A DNA stretch of 64,000 nt from Flagellimonas meridianipacifica (GTDB taxonomy: Bacteria; Bacteroidota; Bacteroidia; Flavobacteriales; Flavobacteriaceae), in the NCBI RefSeq assembly GCF_003001695.1, contig NZ_PVYX01000001.1, forward strand, positions 930,001 through 994,000. Direction: 5' to 3'. The notes under the pieces were generated by a model, which saw only the letters and a program-made list of their open reading frames with translations, had not been told where the DNA came from and ran no database searches. Both the position numbers and the translations under genes were made by a program. This document shows, piece after piece, positions 44,491-52,937 of the stretch. Each line of letters opens with the position of its first letter. Position 1 is the stretch's first letter.

Positions 44491-44564
44491 TTTTAAAGGC
44501 GTCTTGTTAAAAAGTTAGCTTTTGATTCGCGCCCATAATTTAGTCACAAACGCTACTTTTGAAC

Positions 44565-45809
44565 ATGCGACAGTTGACAGTTTGTGAACTTTTTGCCGGA
44601 GTAGGGGGTTTTAGACTAGGTCTTGAAAACACCAAAAAATTCAAGGTGGTCTGGAGTAATCAATGGGAGCCTTCCACCAAAACACAGCATGCTTCACGAG
44701 TATACGAAGCTCGTTTTGGGACTGAAAATCATTCTAACATCAACATTGAAGATGTCCCCACCTCTGACATTCCCAATCATGATATTATGGTGGGTGGGTT
44801 TCCTTGTCAGGATTATTCGGTGGCCACAAGTCTGAAGAACTCAAAAGGCCTTATTGGAAAAAAGGGGGTGCTTTGGTGGTCCATCCATCGTATTCTTTCC
44901 GAAAAAGAAAACAAACCTAAATACCTGCTTTTTGAAAATGTAGATCGTTTGCTTAAATCGCCTTCCATACAAAGAGGACGAGATTTTGCAGTGATGCTTA
45001 AATCTTTGAACGATTTGGGCTACGCGGTAGAATGGCGTGTAATCAATGCCGCAGATTATGGTATGCCGCAGCGTCGCAGGCGAGTTTTCTTTATTGGATA
45101 TCATAAATCTTCTCCTGTTTATGAATCACTAAATACCCAGAATCCACAGGAGTGGTTGTTGGCCAATGGTACTTTTGCTACGTCTTTTCCAGCAAATATG
45201 CAGGCCGCTACCTCATCCTTCCTCTTGAAAGAAGATTTAATTTCCATTTCAAAAACCTTCAACAATGAAAAAGGGCTTTCGCCTTTTTATAATACGGGCC
45301 TCTGTATCAATAATAGAGTACATACCTTAAAAACAGTACCAGATTATGATGGGAACCGTGTAGTTCTATCGGATATCCTTGAAAATGAAACTATAGATTC
45401 CGAGTACTATCTTTCAGAAACAGACATCCCTAAATGGAGCTATTTAAAGGGTGCCAAAAAAGAAATCCGCAAAACTCGAGATGGTTTTGCATACCACTAT
45501 AGCGAGGGAAGCATGGTCTTCCCAGATGCTCTTAATCAACCTTCCAGAACAATTATAACCGGAGAGGGTGGCAAATCCCCTTCACGGTTTAAGCACGTAG
45601 TCCAAACCTCCTTGGGATTGCGAAGACTCACTCCCGTAGAATTGGAACGATTGAACATGTTTCCCGAAAATCACACACAGTTGGAAGGTATTTCCAATAC
45701 GAAAAGAGCCTTTTTTATGGGCAACGCTTTAGTGGTGGGTATAGTGGAACAACTGGGTAACGCCCTGTTCCAGAAAATCAATGCCCTTGAAAAGCAGCTT
45801 CAAAACTGA
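44565..45809 (+). CDS. C5-cytosine DNA methyltransferase
   Basis: A 414-residue type II m5C methyltransferase. Motif I is LTVCELFAGVGGFRLGLE, motif IV GGFPCQDYSVA with catalytic Cys81, motif VI LFENVDRLL, motif VIII QRRRRVFFIG, and motifs IX-X near residues 330-400 (PSRTIITGEGGKSPSRFKH, FFMGNALVVG). The target-recognition region lies between about 175 and 325. The recognition site cannot be read. The ATG at 44565 is preferred to an upstream TTG. It overlaps the next gene, a candidate restriction endonuclease, by 29 bases. Confidence 0.93.
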   Translation: MRQLTVCELFAGVGGFRLGLENTKKFKVVWSNQWEPSTKTQHASRVYEARFGTENHSNINIEDVPTSDIPNHDIMVGGFPCQDYSVATSLKNSKGLIGKKGVLWWSIHRILSEKENKPKYLLFENVDRLLKSPSIQRGRDFAVMLKSLNDLGYAVEWRVINAADYGMPQRRRRVFFIGYHKSSPVYESLNTQNPQEWLLANGTFATSFPANMQAATSSFLLKEDLISISKTFNNEKGLSPFYNTGLCINNRVHTLKTVPDYDGNRVVLSDILENETIDSEYYLSETDIPKWSYLKGAKKEIRKTRDGFAYHYSEGSMVFPDALNQPSRTIITGEGGKSPSRFKHVVQTSLGLRRLTPVELERLNMFPENHTQLEGISNTKRAFFMGNALVVGIVEQLGNALFQKINALEKQLQN

Positions 45810-46395
45810 TTTGGCCAAAGAGAAAAAACTTACCCCTCTTTTGGATTCTTATTATCAAAAGCACTTGACGTCATACGAATTTGAACGTATGCATGATTTA
45901 AATAGACAACAACAAGGGATAGACCTTATTTTGACTCATAAAAAAACCGGGGAAACCTATTTCGTTGATGAAAAAGCTCAACTGGACTACATTAACGAAT
46001 CACTGCCCACGTTTGCTTTCGAAATTCTCTATATGAAGAATCATGTCGAAAAAATGGGATGGTTCCTTGATACCCAAAAGCAAACGCAATTTTACGCCTT
46101 GGTCACCAGCATCTTTTCTGATGAAACCAATGTATTTACCTCTTGCAACATCACCTTTGTTAATCGGGAAAAACTAATACAGTTTTTGGCTGCTCGTGGA
46201 TTGACTTCTGAACGAATGCAGGAATTGGCACGTTCACAACCTAGTTTTCACGGTAAAATGCAATTAAACCATCTTGAACCCTATACTGAAGGTTGTCTCT
46301 TTTTTTCTAATAAAAACAAAGCGGAAAGTCCTGTCAACTTAATCTTAAAGTTGGATTTTTTGCGTGCAATTGGGGTTGGGAAACTATTGTACTAG
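45781..46395 (+). CDS. putative type II restriction endonuclease
   Basis: A 204-residue protein overlapping the methyltransferase 3' end by 29 bases. It carries a possible PD-(D/E)XK core: GIDLILTHKKTG then YFVDEKAQLDY (Asp, then Asp-Glu-x-Lys after a beta turn), followed by helix and strands such as MGWFLDTQKQTQFYALV. Position beside an m5C methyltransferase with overlapping frames strongly suggests a restriction enzyme of a compact R-M system. I do not recognise the specific family, and no recognition sequence can be assigned. Regulation by overlap (delayed endonuclease) is plausible. Confidence 0.7.
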   Translation: MPLKSSFKTDLAKEKKLTPLLDSYYQKHLTSYEFERMHDLNRQQQGIDLILTHKKTGETYFVDEKAQLDYINESLPTFAFEILYMKNHVEKMGWFLDTQKQTQFYALVTSIFSDETNVFTSCNITFVNREKLIQFLAARGLTSERMQELARSQPSFHGKMQLNHLEPYTEGCLFFSNKNKAESPVNLILKLDFLRAIGVGKLLY

Positions 46396-46443
46396 CGGAA
46401 ATGCTGATTTTATTTTCTAGCCTACTATTTAGCTTAATCTTAT

Positions 46444-46887
46444 CTATTCCCTAACCATCCTCACATGCGGAATTCCATCTTCCAAATACTCTTCGCCTCG
46501 TTCCACAAAGCCAAGTTCAGTATAGAATTTTTTTAAATAGGTCTGCGCGGAGAGCTCAATCGGTCCTTTAGGAAAGCTTTTTTTGATTTCGGCAAGCGTT
46601 GCCTCCATAATTTCTTTTCCATATCCATATTGTCTTTCCTCATTTCTAACCACTACCCTGCCAATACTCGTATGTTCAAAGTAGTCCCCCGGTTTAAACA
46701 TTCGGGTATAGGCTACTATTTTCCCTTCTTTCATTCCCAATAGATGAATCGCTTCTTGGTCTTTGTAGTCCACGTCTTGATAGGCGCATTCTTGCTCCAA
46801 TACAAAAACTTCGCAACGTAATGCTAGAATAGCATAAAGCTCGTCTTTAGTAAGTTCTGTAAATGTTTTGATATGGACCTTCATCAA
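46444..46887 (-). CDS. GNAT N-acetyltransferase (ElaA-like)
   Basis: A 147-residue acetyltransferase: FTELTKDELYAILALRCEVFVLEQ near the start, SIGRVVVRNEERQYGYGKEIM with the acetyl-CoA loop (RxxGxG-like) and a C-terminal ELSAQTYLKKFYTELGF. The pattern fits the ElaA subgroup, whose substrates are unknown. ATG at 46884 is an alternative start. It overlaps the CDF transporter stop by four bases, so they are probably cotranscribed. Confidence 0.88.
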   Translation of the reverse strand: MMKVHIKTFTELTKDELYAILALRCEVFVLEQECAYQDVDYKDQEAIHLLGMKEGKIVAYTRMFKPGDYFEHTSIGRVVVRNEERQYGYGKEIMEATLAEIKKSFPKGPIELSAQTYLKKFYTELGFVERGEEYLEDGIPHVRMVRE

Positions 46888-47804
46888 TCTTGTACAATTA
46901 CATTTTTAGAGTCACATTTATCATATTCTGGTTGTATGTTCACATGGTTGATACCATGGCGATGGTACACATGTTCCTCTATCTGTTCCAAAATAACGTC
47001 AAATTCAGAGAGCTTAATATCCTCCATAAAATCTATGTGCGCTTCCATATGAATTTCTTCCTCATTCAATTGCCAGATATGTACGTGGTGTACGTTTTTC
47101 ACTGCTTCCAGTTCACAAATGGAATTTACTATCTCCTGTACTTCAATGGATTTTGGAGTAAACAGCATCAACACTTTTGTGGATTCCTTCAATAAATCAT
47201 ATCCCATATAAACCAAATACATGCCAATGACCATGGTCAACACCGCATCCACCCAATATATCTGGAAGAATTTCATCAAAATACCCCCTATCAAAACGGC
47301 AATTGAAGCCATCATATCGGTTAACAAATGAAGATAGGCAGACTTCATGTTCATATTACTACTGGAATCTTTTTTAAGCAATAAGACACTTAGTCCATTT
47401 GCAACAATCCCAATGAAAGACATAATAATTACCAGATTTGAACCTATTTCCTGAGGTTCCATCAACCGCTTTACGGCCTCAATCATTAAAAAAATTGCGA
47501 CGACCACTAAAGTGGACGCATTGATGAAAGCCGCCAATATTTCAGCACGCTTGTAACCAAATGTTCTGTCTATGCTAGCCTTCCTTTTGGCTAATTTGGT
47601 AGCTACATAACTAATTATAAGTGAAAGAACATCGCTGAAATTATGAAGCGCATCAGATAACAATGCCAAACTTCCAGAGATTACACCTCCAATAACTTGG
47701 GCAACCGTAATTACAACATTGAGAACTATGGAAATTAAGAGGTTTCTTCCTTTTAGATTGGCGTGGTCGTGATGATGACCATTATGGTGATGGTGATGGT
47801 CCAC
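46884..47804 (-). CDS. cation diffusion facilitator (zinc/cadmium/cobalt efflux)
   Basis: A 306-residue CDF transporter with a His-rich cytoplasmic N-terminus (DHHHHHNGHHHDH), six membrane helices (about 25-205) and a C-terminal ferredoxin-like metal-sensing domain. Metal-site motifs are SDALHNFSDVLS in helix 2 and HLLTDMMAS in helix 5. It exports divalent metal from the cytoplasm in exchange for protons, probably Zn2+. It overlaps the GNAT gene by four bases and follows rpiB by 12 bases, so the three form an operon with rpiB first. Confidence 0.93.
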   Translation of the reverse strand: MDHHHHHNGHHHDHANLKGRNLLISIVLNVVITVAQVIGGVISGSLALLSDALHNFSDVLSLIISYVATKLAKRKASIDRTFGYKRAEILAAFINASTLVVVAIFLMIEAVKRLMEPQEIGSNLVIIMSFIGIVANGLSVLLLKKDSSSNMNMKSAYLHLLTDMMASIAVLIGGILMKFFQIYWVDAVLTMVIGMYLVYMGYDLLKESTKVLMLFTPKSIEVQEIVNSICELEAVKNVHHVHIWQLNEEEIHMEAHIDFMEDIKLSEFDVILEQIEEHVYHRHGINHVNIQPEYDKCDSKNVIVQD

Positions 47805-47816
47805 AGTCTAACCTCT

Positions 47817-48248
47817 TTAAGTGCAAGGTACTTTTTCTATTCGTCGTTCATGTCTACCCCCTTCAAATTTAGTGTTAAGAAAGGTCTCTACCATTTCAAG
47901 TGCTTGCGGCAGTGCAACGAATCGCGCAGGAAGACTTAGGATGTTTGCATCATTGTGTTCTCTCGCCAAAGCAACGATTTCTTTGTTCCAACAAAGTGCA
48001 CCACGTATCTTTTGATGTTTGTTAATCGTCATGCTTGCACCATTTCCTGTCCCGCAAATCACTATGCCCATGTCTGCTTCACCATTTTCAACATCCTTTG
48101 CCACAGGATGTGCAAAATCTGGATAATCCACACTGTCCGTTCCATCTGTCCCATAGTTTGTTACCTCAATATCCTTTGACTTTAATAGCCCAACTATAGC
48201 AAGCTTATATTCCGTTCCGGCGTGGTCGTTTCCTATGGCAATTTTCAT
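47817..48248 (-). CDS. rpiB: ribose-5-phosphate isomerase B
   Basis: A 143-residue enzyme that interconverts ribose 5-phosphate and ribulose 5-phosphate in the pentose phosphate pathway. The start MKIAIGNDHAGTEYK (Asp-His site), the HPVAKDVENG region, the GIVICGTGNGASMTINK phosphate/catalytic Cys loop and the C-terminal Arg-rich GGRHERRIEKV are typical of RpiB. An ATG one codon earlier at 48251 is possible. It is the first gene of an operon with a CDF transporter and a GNAT. Confidence 0.95.
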   Translation of the reverse strand: MKIAIGNDHAGTEYKLAIVGLLKSKDIEVTNYGTDGTDSVDYPDFAHPVAKDVENGEADMGIVICGTGNGASMTINKHQKIRGALCWNKEIVALAREHNDANILSLPARFVALPQALEMVETFLNTKFEGGRHERRIEKVPCT

Positions 48249-48251
48249 CAC

Positions 48252-48840
48252 ATGTATCCTTTAATGGTCCTAAAACAAAAGTACGATTCTTTTCTATCCT
48301 TCATGTTCATAAAACTTTTTCAAAACATGTAATGCATTCAAAACCAGTTATTTTACAAAAATTACTTTTTGTTGATCTTTTGAAGAAAACTACAAGGAAT
48401 TAAATTTTGTTTTTAGCTGAATTATTTTTATTACGAAATAGCTCTTAAACTTTACGTAATATTCGATTAATATTTAATCAACATATTTCAGTAAAAAACA
48501 CGGAGTAATTAACATTAAATCAATTATTAATTTTCAATAAATCAATGTTGATATGTGTTATCAATATTCGTGGAGAAAAAATCTAAAAGCTTGATTTTTA
48601 ATTTTTTCATAAGCTGAAAAATTGTGTACAAAAATATTTATATGTTCAAAGCAAACTTTCTTCAAAAAAATTATTTCACATTTCAACATGCTATCATAAT
48701 CTCAATAAATTTTAATTTAAAAAAAAGAAAAAAGGATAATTCTATTTGATGTTAATAAAAGATGTTCTTTTTGGGCAATCTATCTTAAGGTAGATCTGTA
48801 AATGATTATAATTCGTATTTTTCACAAAACATGATGGTTA
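48252..48840. other. very AT-rich intergenic region between rpiB and rnr
   Basis: About 590 bases of exceptionally A/T-rich DNA with no plausible gene. A near-perfect inverted repeat (ATCTATC/GGTAGAT around TTAA) lies at 48778-48795, about 45 bases before the rnr start, and TATTTTTC at 48816-48823 resembles a -7 box. It probably contains divergent promoters; a small RNA cannot be excluded. Confidence 0.5.
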
Positions 48841-51024
48841 ATGTCGAAAAAAAAGAAAAGGGCTAGAAGCCAAAGGAAGAATGAGATAACCAAAGGTATT
48901 TTTACAGTTTTAGAAAAAGAACCTTCCAAAAGTTTTAACTACAAACAAATAGCCGCTAAGCTTGGGATAAATGAAACACGTGATCGCAACGACCTCATAA
49001 AAAGATTGGGTCAGTTACGGGCAAGTGAACGAATAATAGAAGTTGAACGCGGTAAATTCCAGAAAAAGCCTTCTCTAAATACATACTACAAAGGCCTTAT
49101 TGATGTAACCACTAGCGGTAATGCCTATGTGATGGTAGATGAACTGGATGAGGATATTTTTGTCCCTTTCAATAGATTGAACAAAGCTTTTCACGGGGAT
49201 ACGGTTGAGGTCTTTATGAAACCAAAGCGAAATGGAAAGAAACCTGAAGGGGAAATTTCCAGTGTTTTGGAACGTAAAAAGAAAACCTACGTCGGTATCG
49301 TAGACAAACAAAAAACGTTTGCTTTTGTCCGACCAACGGACCCAAAAATGTATACGGATATTTTCATCCCTATTGAGAAATTAAAAAAAGCCGAAGATGG
49401 GGATAAGGTTTTGGTTCATCTGGAAAATTGGCCGGAAGATGCCGATTCCCCTTTCGGGATAGTTTCCGAAGTTCTTGGAAAACCAGGAGAGCACCAAACG
49501 GAAATTCATGCCATATTGGCCGAATATGGATTACCCTATGCGTTTCCGTATGAGGTAGAACAATTTGCAAATACATTGGATACTTCAATTAAGAAGGAAG
49601 AAATCGCCAAGCGAAGGGATATGAGAGAGGTGTTAACCTTTACTATTGATCCTAAGGATGCTAAGGACTTTGATGACGCACTCTCTTTCCAAAAATTGGA
49701 GAATGGAAATTTTGAGATAGGAATCCATATCGCAGATGTGTCCCATTATTTGGAACCCAACACAGTTTTGGATGATGAGGCCTATGAGCGGGCAACTTCT
49801 GTGTATTTAGTGGACAGAGTGGTGCCCATGCTTCCAGAGATTCTATCAAATGGCGCATGTTCACTTAGACCCAACGAAGAAAAATATACGTTCTCGGCTG
49901 TTTTTGAAATGGACGGGAAGGCGAATTTGATAAACCAATGGTTTGGAAGGACCGTAATCAACTCAAATGAACGGTTTGCTTATGAAGAAGCCCAACATAT
50001 CATAGAAACCAAATCTGATGAAATTCCAAAGGATATTTCTATCAGGAAAGGAGTGTATAGTGTGGACGAGGATGTTATTGAGGCGATTCTCAAGTTTGAT
50101 GAACTGGCTAAAATAATGCGCAGACAACGCATGGATGAAGGTGCTATTTCTTTTGATAAAATAGAGGTTCGGTTTAATCTAACGGAAGATAACCAACCGG
50201 CTGGGGTATTTTTTAAAGAATCAAAAGATGCCAACAAATTGATAGAGGAGTTCATGTTGTTGGCCAATAGGAAAGTTGCTGAATTTATAGGAAAACAAAA
50301 GAAAACCTTTGTTTATCGAATCCATGATGAGCCCGATGAAGAGAAGTTGTTGGCCTTAAATGGAGTGATATCAAGATTTGGTCACAGCATCAACCTAAGG
50401 GACAAAAAAAGCCTGAACAGTTCTTTGAATCAGCTTTTAAAGGATGTAAAAGGAAAAAAGGAACAGAACTTAGTGGATACTTTGACCATTAGAAGTATGA
50501 GCAAGGCTATCTATACAACTGAAAATATTGGTCACTACGGATTGGGATTTGAATATTACACACATTTTACGTCGCCCATACGTCGCTATCCTGATGTAAT
50601 GGTGCACAGACTACTCCAAAAGTATTTGGATAGGGAAAAGGCACCAAAAGCTGAAATCTACGAGCAGAAATGTAAGCACTCCTCAGATATGGAATTGTTG
50701 GCAGCAAGTGCAGAACGGGATTCTATAAAATACATGCAGATAAAATTTATGGAAAACCACAAGGACCAAGAGTTTTTAGGTGTCATTTCGGGGGTTACCG
50801 AATGGGGGATTTACGTTGAAATTATTGAGAACAAATGCGAAGGAATGGTCCGGATTAGAGATATTAAGGATGACTACTATATTTTTGACGAAAGACAATA
50901 TGCAATAGTTGGGGAGCGAAGAAAAAAAATGTACCAATTGGGAGATGAAGTTTGGGTAATGGTAAAGGATACTGATTTGGTAAAGAGACATTTGGATTTT
51001 TCTCTTCTAGGGAAAAAAGAATAG
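48841..51024 (+). CDS. rnr: ribonuclease R
   Basis: A 727-residue 3'-5' exoribonuclease that degrades structured RNA. Order of domains: N-terminal winged-helix HTH (about 10-70), cold-shock domains (about 75-225), the RNB catalytic domain with DPKDAKDFDDALSF acidic cluster (about 275-290) and RMDEGAISF, and an S1 domain near 640-715 (GVISGVTEWGIYVEIIENKCEGMVR, landmark). The basic N-terminus MSKKKKRARSQRKN is normal. The start is the first ATG in frame, since an ATG at 48831 is out of frame. It is probably a single gene or leads the genes after it. Confidence 0.95.
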   Translation: MSKKKKRARSQRKNEITKGIFTVLEKEPSKSFNYKQIAAKLGINETRDRNDLIKRLGQLRASERIIEVERGKFQKKPSLNTYYKGLIDVTTSGNAYVMVDELDEDIFVPFNRLNKAFHGDTVEVFMKPKRNGKKPEGEISSVLERKKKTYVGIVDKQKTFAFVRPTDPKMYTDIFIPIEKLKKAEDGDKVLVHLENWPEDADSPFGIVSEVLGKPGEHQTEIHAILAEYGLPYAFPYEVEQFANTLDTSIKKEEIAKRRDMREVLTFTIDPKDAKDFDDALSFQKLENGNFEIGIHIADVSHYLEPNTVLDDEAYERATSVYLVDRVVPMLPEILSNGACSLRPNEEKYTFSAVFEMDGKANLINQWFGRTVINSNERFAYEEAQHIIETKSDEIPKDISIRKGVYSVDEDVIEAILKFDELAKIMRRQRMDEGAISFDKIEVRFNLTEDNQPAGVFFKESKDANKLIEEFMLLANRKVAEFIGKQKKTFVYRIHDEPDEEKLLALNGVISRFGHSINLRDKKSLNSSLNQLLKDVKGKKEQNLVDTLTIRSMSKAIYTTENIGHYGLGFEYYTHFTSPIRRYPDVMVHRLLQKYLDREKAPKAEIYEQKCKHSSDMELLAASAERDSIKYMQIKFMENHKDQEFLGVISGVTEWGIYVEIIENKCEGMVRIRDIKDDYYIFDERQYAIVGERRKKMYQLGDEVWVMVKDTDLVKRHLDFSLLGKKE

Positions 51025-51056
51025 AATTTGTTGGAATAACTGCTAATTTTCAACAC

Positions 51057-51734
51057 ATGAAAACACTAAAAAGTATTTTAATCTTTCTCATGATTTTGGG
51101 TGTACGGGCCCAAGAAGGTACTATTACTAAGGAGTTGAATACATTTTCTGAAGTTAAGGCCTTTGATGGTTTGTCAGTAAAACTGATTAAGTCAAATGAA
51201 AATAAGGCAATAGTCAAAGGAGCGAATACAAATAAGGTAGCTATTGTAAACAATGGAGGGGTTCTAAAACTTCGGATGGAAATCGACAAAATTTTTAGTG
51301 GATATAGAACTTTTGTGGAGCTCTACCATTCTGGAGAATTAAAGGTTTTGGATACGAATGAGGATGCAAGGATTTCTTCAGGGGATACTTTTGAACAAGG
51401 TGTTCTTGAGTTGAAAGCACAAGAAGGAGGAGAACTTGAAATTAACTGTCAAGTGGAACAGCTCCTTATAAAGTCTGTAACAGGAGGAGATGTTGTTGCC
51501 AAGGGATTTTCTAAAAATCAAGATATTATTATAAACACGGGCGGTACGTATAATGGTAAGGAATTCAAAACGGAGTTTACCACAATTTCTGTTAATGCAG
51601 GGGGAAGAGCTAGTATTTACGCTACCGAATATGTTAAGGCTACGGTCAAGGCCGGGGGTGAAGTAGAAGTGTATGGTGACCCTTTGAAAATGGATGAAAA
51701 AACCGTGTTTGGTGGTAAAGTAAAACGGATGTAA
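51057..51734 (+). CDS. DUF2807 (head GIN domain) exported protein
   Basis: A 225-residue protein with a signal peptide (ending near LGVRAQ) and a right-handed parallel beta-helix-like DUF2807 domain, indicated by repeated turns with GG and strands (FDGLSVKLIKSNENKAIVKG, GGELEINCQVEQLLIKSVTGG, VNAGGRASIYA). The family is common in Bacteroidota, and its function is unproven. It is 32 bases after rnr and 5 bases before a LysE-type exporter, probably in one transcript with the latter. Confidence 0.85.
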   Translation: MKTLKSILIFLMILGVRAQEGTITKELNTFSEVKAFDGLSVKLIKSNENKAIVKGANTNKVAIVNNGGVLKLRMEIDKIFSGYRTFVELYHSGELKVLDTNEDARISSGDTFEQGVLELKAQEGGELEINCQVEQLLIKSVTGGDVVAKGFSKNQDIIINTGGTYNGKEFKTEFTTISVNAGGRASIYATEYVKATVKAGGEVEVYGDPLKMDEKTVFGGKVKRM

Positions 51735-51739
51735 GTAAG

Positions 51740-52402
51740 ATGATTGAGGATATTCAAACAGCAATTCCTTTAGGTTTTTTCCTAAGTTTTGTAATAGGCC
51801 CTGTTTTCTTTGTCCTATTGGAAACGAGTGCTACCAAGGGTTTTAGAGCTGCTTTGAGCTTTGATATTGGAGTTATTGTTGCTGATATCGTATTCTTGGT
51901 GATAGCCTATTTCAGTAGTTTTCAATTACTGGAAAACCTAAGTAACCAGCCTGGACTGTTTGTTTTTGGTGGGATGATATTGCTGGTTTATGGCATTGTC
52001 ATATTCGTAAGAAAGGAAACAAAGAAAAAACCTGGACTAAAAATTAAGAAGGGTACTTACTTAGGATTGTTGGTAAAGGGTTTTCTATTGAATTTCATCA
52101 ATATTGGCGTGTTGGCTTTTTGGTTGGGAATGATGGTTATTGTAGGGCCTAGTTTAGATAACGATGCCAACCGTATGGCCATCTTTTTTGGAACTGTACT
52201 GGTTACTTACTTTACCACAGATTTGATTAAAATCTTATTGGCGAAACAATTGAAGCGCTACCTTACCGAAGAAAGAATTGTACTCTTGAAAAAGGGTTTG
52301 GGTATTATTTTGATGGTTTGTGGTATTGTGTTGATAAGCAAGGGATTCCTTCCGAAGGATAAATTCAATATTCAAGATGGGCTTGAACGTATAAGTGAAT
52401 AA
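51740..52402 (+). CDS. LysE/RhtB-family translocator
   Basis: A 220-residue inner-membrane protein with six hydrophobic segments. The start IPLGFFLSFVIGPVFFVLLETSATKGFRAA holds the conserved GPxxFxxxxxxxxxG-A core of the LysE family, which exports amino acids such as lysine, threonine or homoserine lactone. Its substrate is not determinable. It ends 5 bases before a bidirectional terminator, closing the transcript with the DUF2807 gene. Confidence 0.87.
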   Translation: MIEDIQTAIPLGFFLSFVIGPVFFVLLETSATKGFRAALSFDIGVIVADIVFLVIAYFSSFQLLENLSNQPGLFVFGGMILLVYGIVIFVRKETKKKPGLKIKKGTYLGLLVKGFLLNFINIGVLAFWLGMMVIVGPSLDNDANRMAIFFGTVLVTYFTTDLIKILLAKQLKRYLTEERIVLLKKGLGIILMVCGIVLISKGFLPKDKFNIQDGLERISE

Positions 52403-52407
52403 AAAAA

Positions 52408-52431
52408 GCCGGTTAAAAAACCGGCCTTTTT
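52408..52431. terminator. bidirectional Rho-independent terminator
   Basis: GCCGGTT and AACCGGC form a 7-bp stem with an AAAA loop, flanked by AAAAAAA on the left and CTTTTT on the right. It serves the LysE gene on the plus strand and tRNA-Cys on the minus strand. Confidence 0.88.
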
Positions 52432-52432
52432 G

Positions 52433-52503
52433 AGGCATCGAGCGGATTCGAACCGCTGTACAAGCTTTTGCAGAGCTGTGCCTAGCCACTCGGCCACGAT
52501 GCC
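52433..52503 (-). tRNA. tRNA-Cys (GCA)
   Basis: The minus strand folds as a 71-base tRNA: acceptor GGCATCG with CGATGCC, D-arm, anticodon loop CTGCAAA (anticodon GCA, Cys), short variable region and T-arm AGCGGTTCGAATCCGCT. The discriminator is T (U73), the identity base for tRNA-Cys. CCA is not encoded. It has its own terminator downstream. Confidence 0.95.
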
Positions 52504-52512
52504 AATGGTTGG

Positions 52513-52520
52513 CAAAGCTA
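52513..52520 (-). promoter_or_regulatory. -7 promoter box for tRNA-Cys
   Basis: On the minus strand TAGCTTTG is an exact TAnnTTTG match, 9 bases before the tRNA 5' end, the spacing expected for a tRNA promoter. It leads to a very short 5' leader. Confidence 0.55.
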
Positions 52521-52542
52521 AAAATATTTTACGAATCTATCT

Positions 52543-52905
52543 TTATCGTACATTCTCAATTTTTACGGAAACACTCTCCACATCACCTCCAATAGGTGGG
52601 TTTATTTTGGAGACCGATATCTCGACCTTATCTACTAATAGCAACTCATCTAGAATACGCGAAGAGATTCTTTGAGCAACGTGCTCCAATAGTTTGGAAC
52701 GGATGGACATTTCTTCCTTAACGATATTGTTCAGATGGACATAATCCACTGTTTCAGAAAGCCTATCGGAAAGAGAAGGTTTTTTCAAATTCGCCCAAAC
52801 TACCATATCAACTCGGTAATCACTCCCTATTAGCCCTTCTTCTCTCAGGCAGCCATGATTGGCATGTACACGAATGTTGTTGAGACTGATGCTTCCCACT
52901 TGCAA
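52543..52905 (-). CDS. folB: dihydroneopterin aldolase
   Basis: A 120-residue enzyme that converts 7,8-dihydroneopterin to 6-hydroxymethyl-dihydropterin in folate synthesis. The start GSISLNNIRVHANHGCLREEG holds the conserved ANHG..EE site, then DYRVDMVV and SDRLSETVDYVHLNNIVKEEM (SxTxDYxxL) and LLEHVAQRISSRIL; the Lys in VEISVSKINPPIGG matches the catalytic region. Normal length. It lies between tRNA-Cys and the PorP/SprF gene on the same strand, 32 bases downstream of the latter, but no functional link is implied. Confidence 0.94.
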   Translation of the reverse strand: MQVGSISLNNIRVHANHGCLREEGLIGSDYRVDMVVWANLKKPSLSDRLSETVDYVHLNNIVKEEMSIRSKLLEHVAQRISSRILDELLLVDKVEISVSKINPPIGGDVESVSVKIENVR

Positions 52906-52937
52906 AGTTCTTTAAAGTGGGCGCTAAATTAATCAAA

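Noticed and set aside
48778..48795. Inverted repeat before rnr as a terminator
   Set aside because: The stem is only 6-7 bp with a mismatch, low GC and no T-tract, so it is noted only within the intergenic entry.
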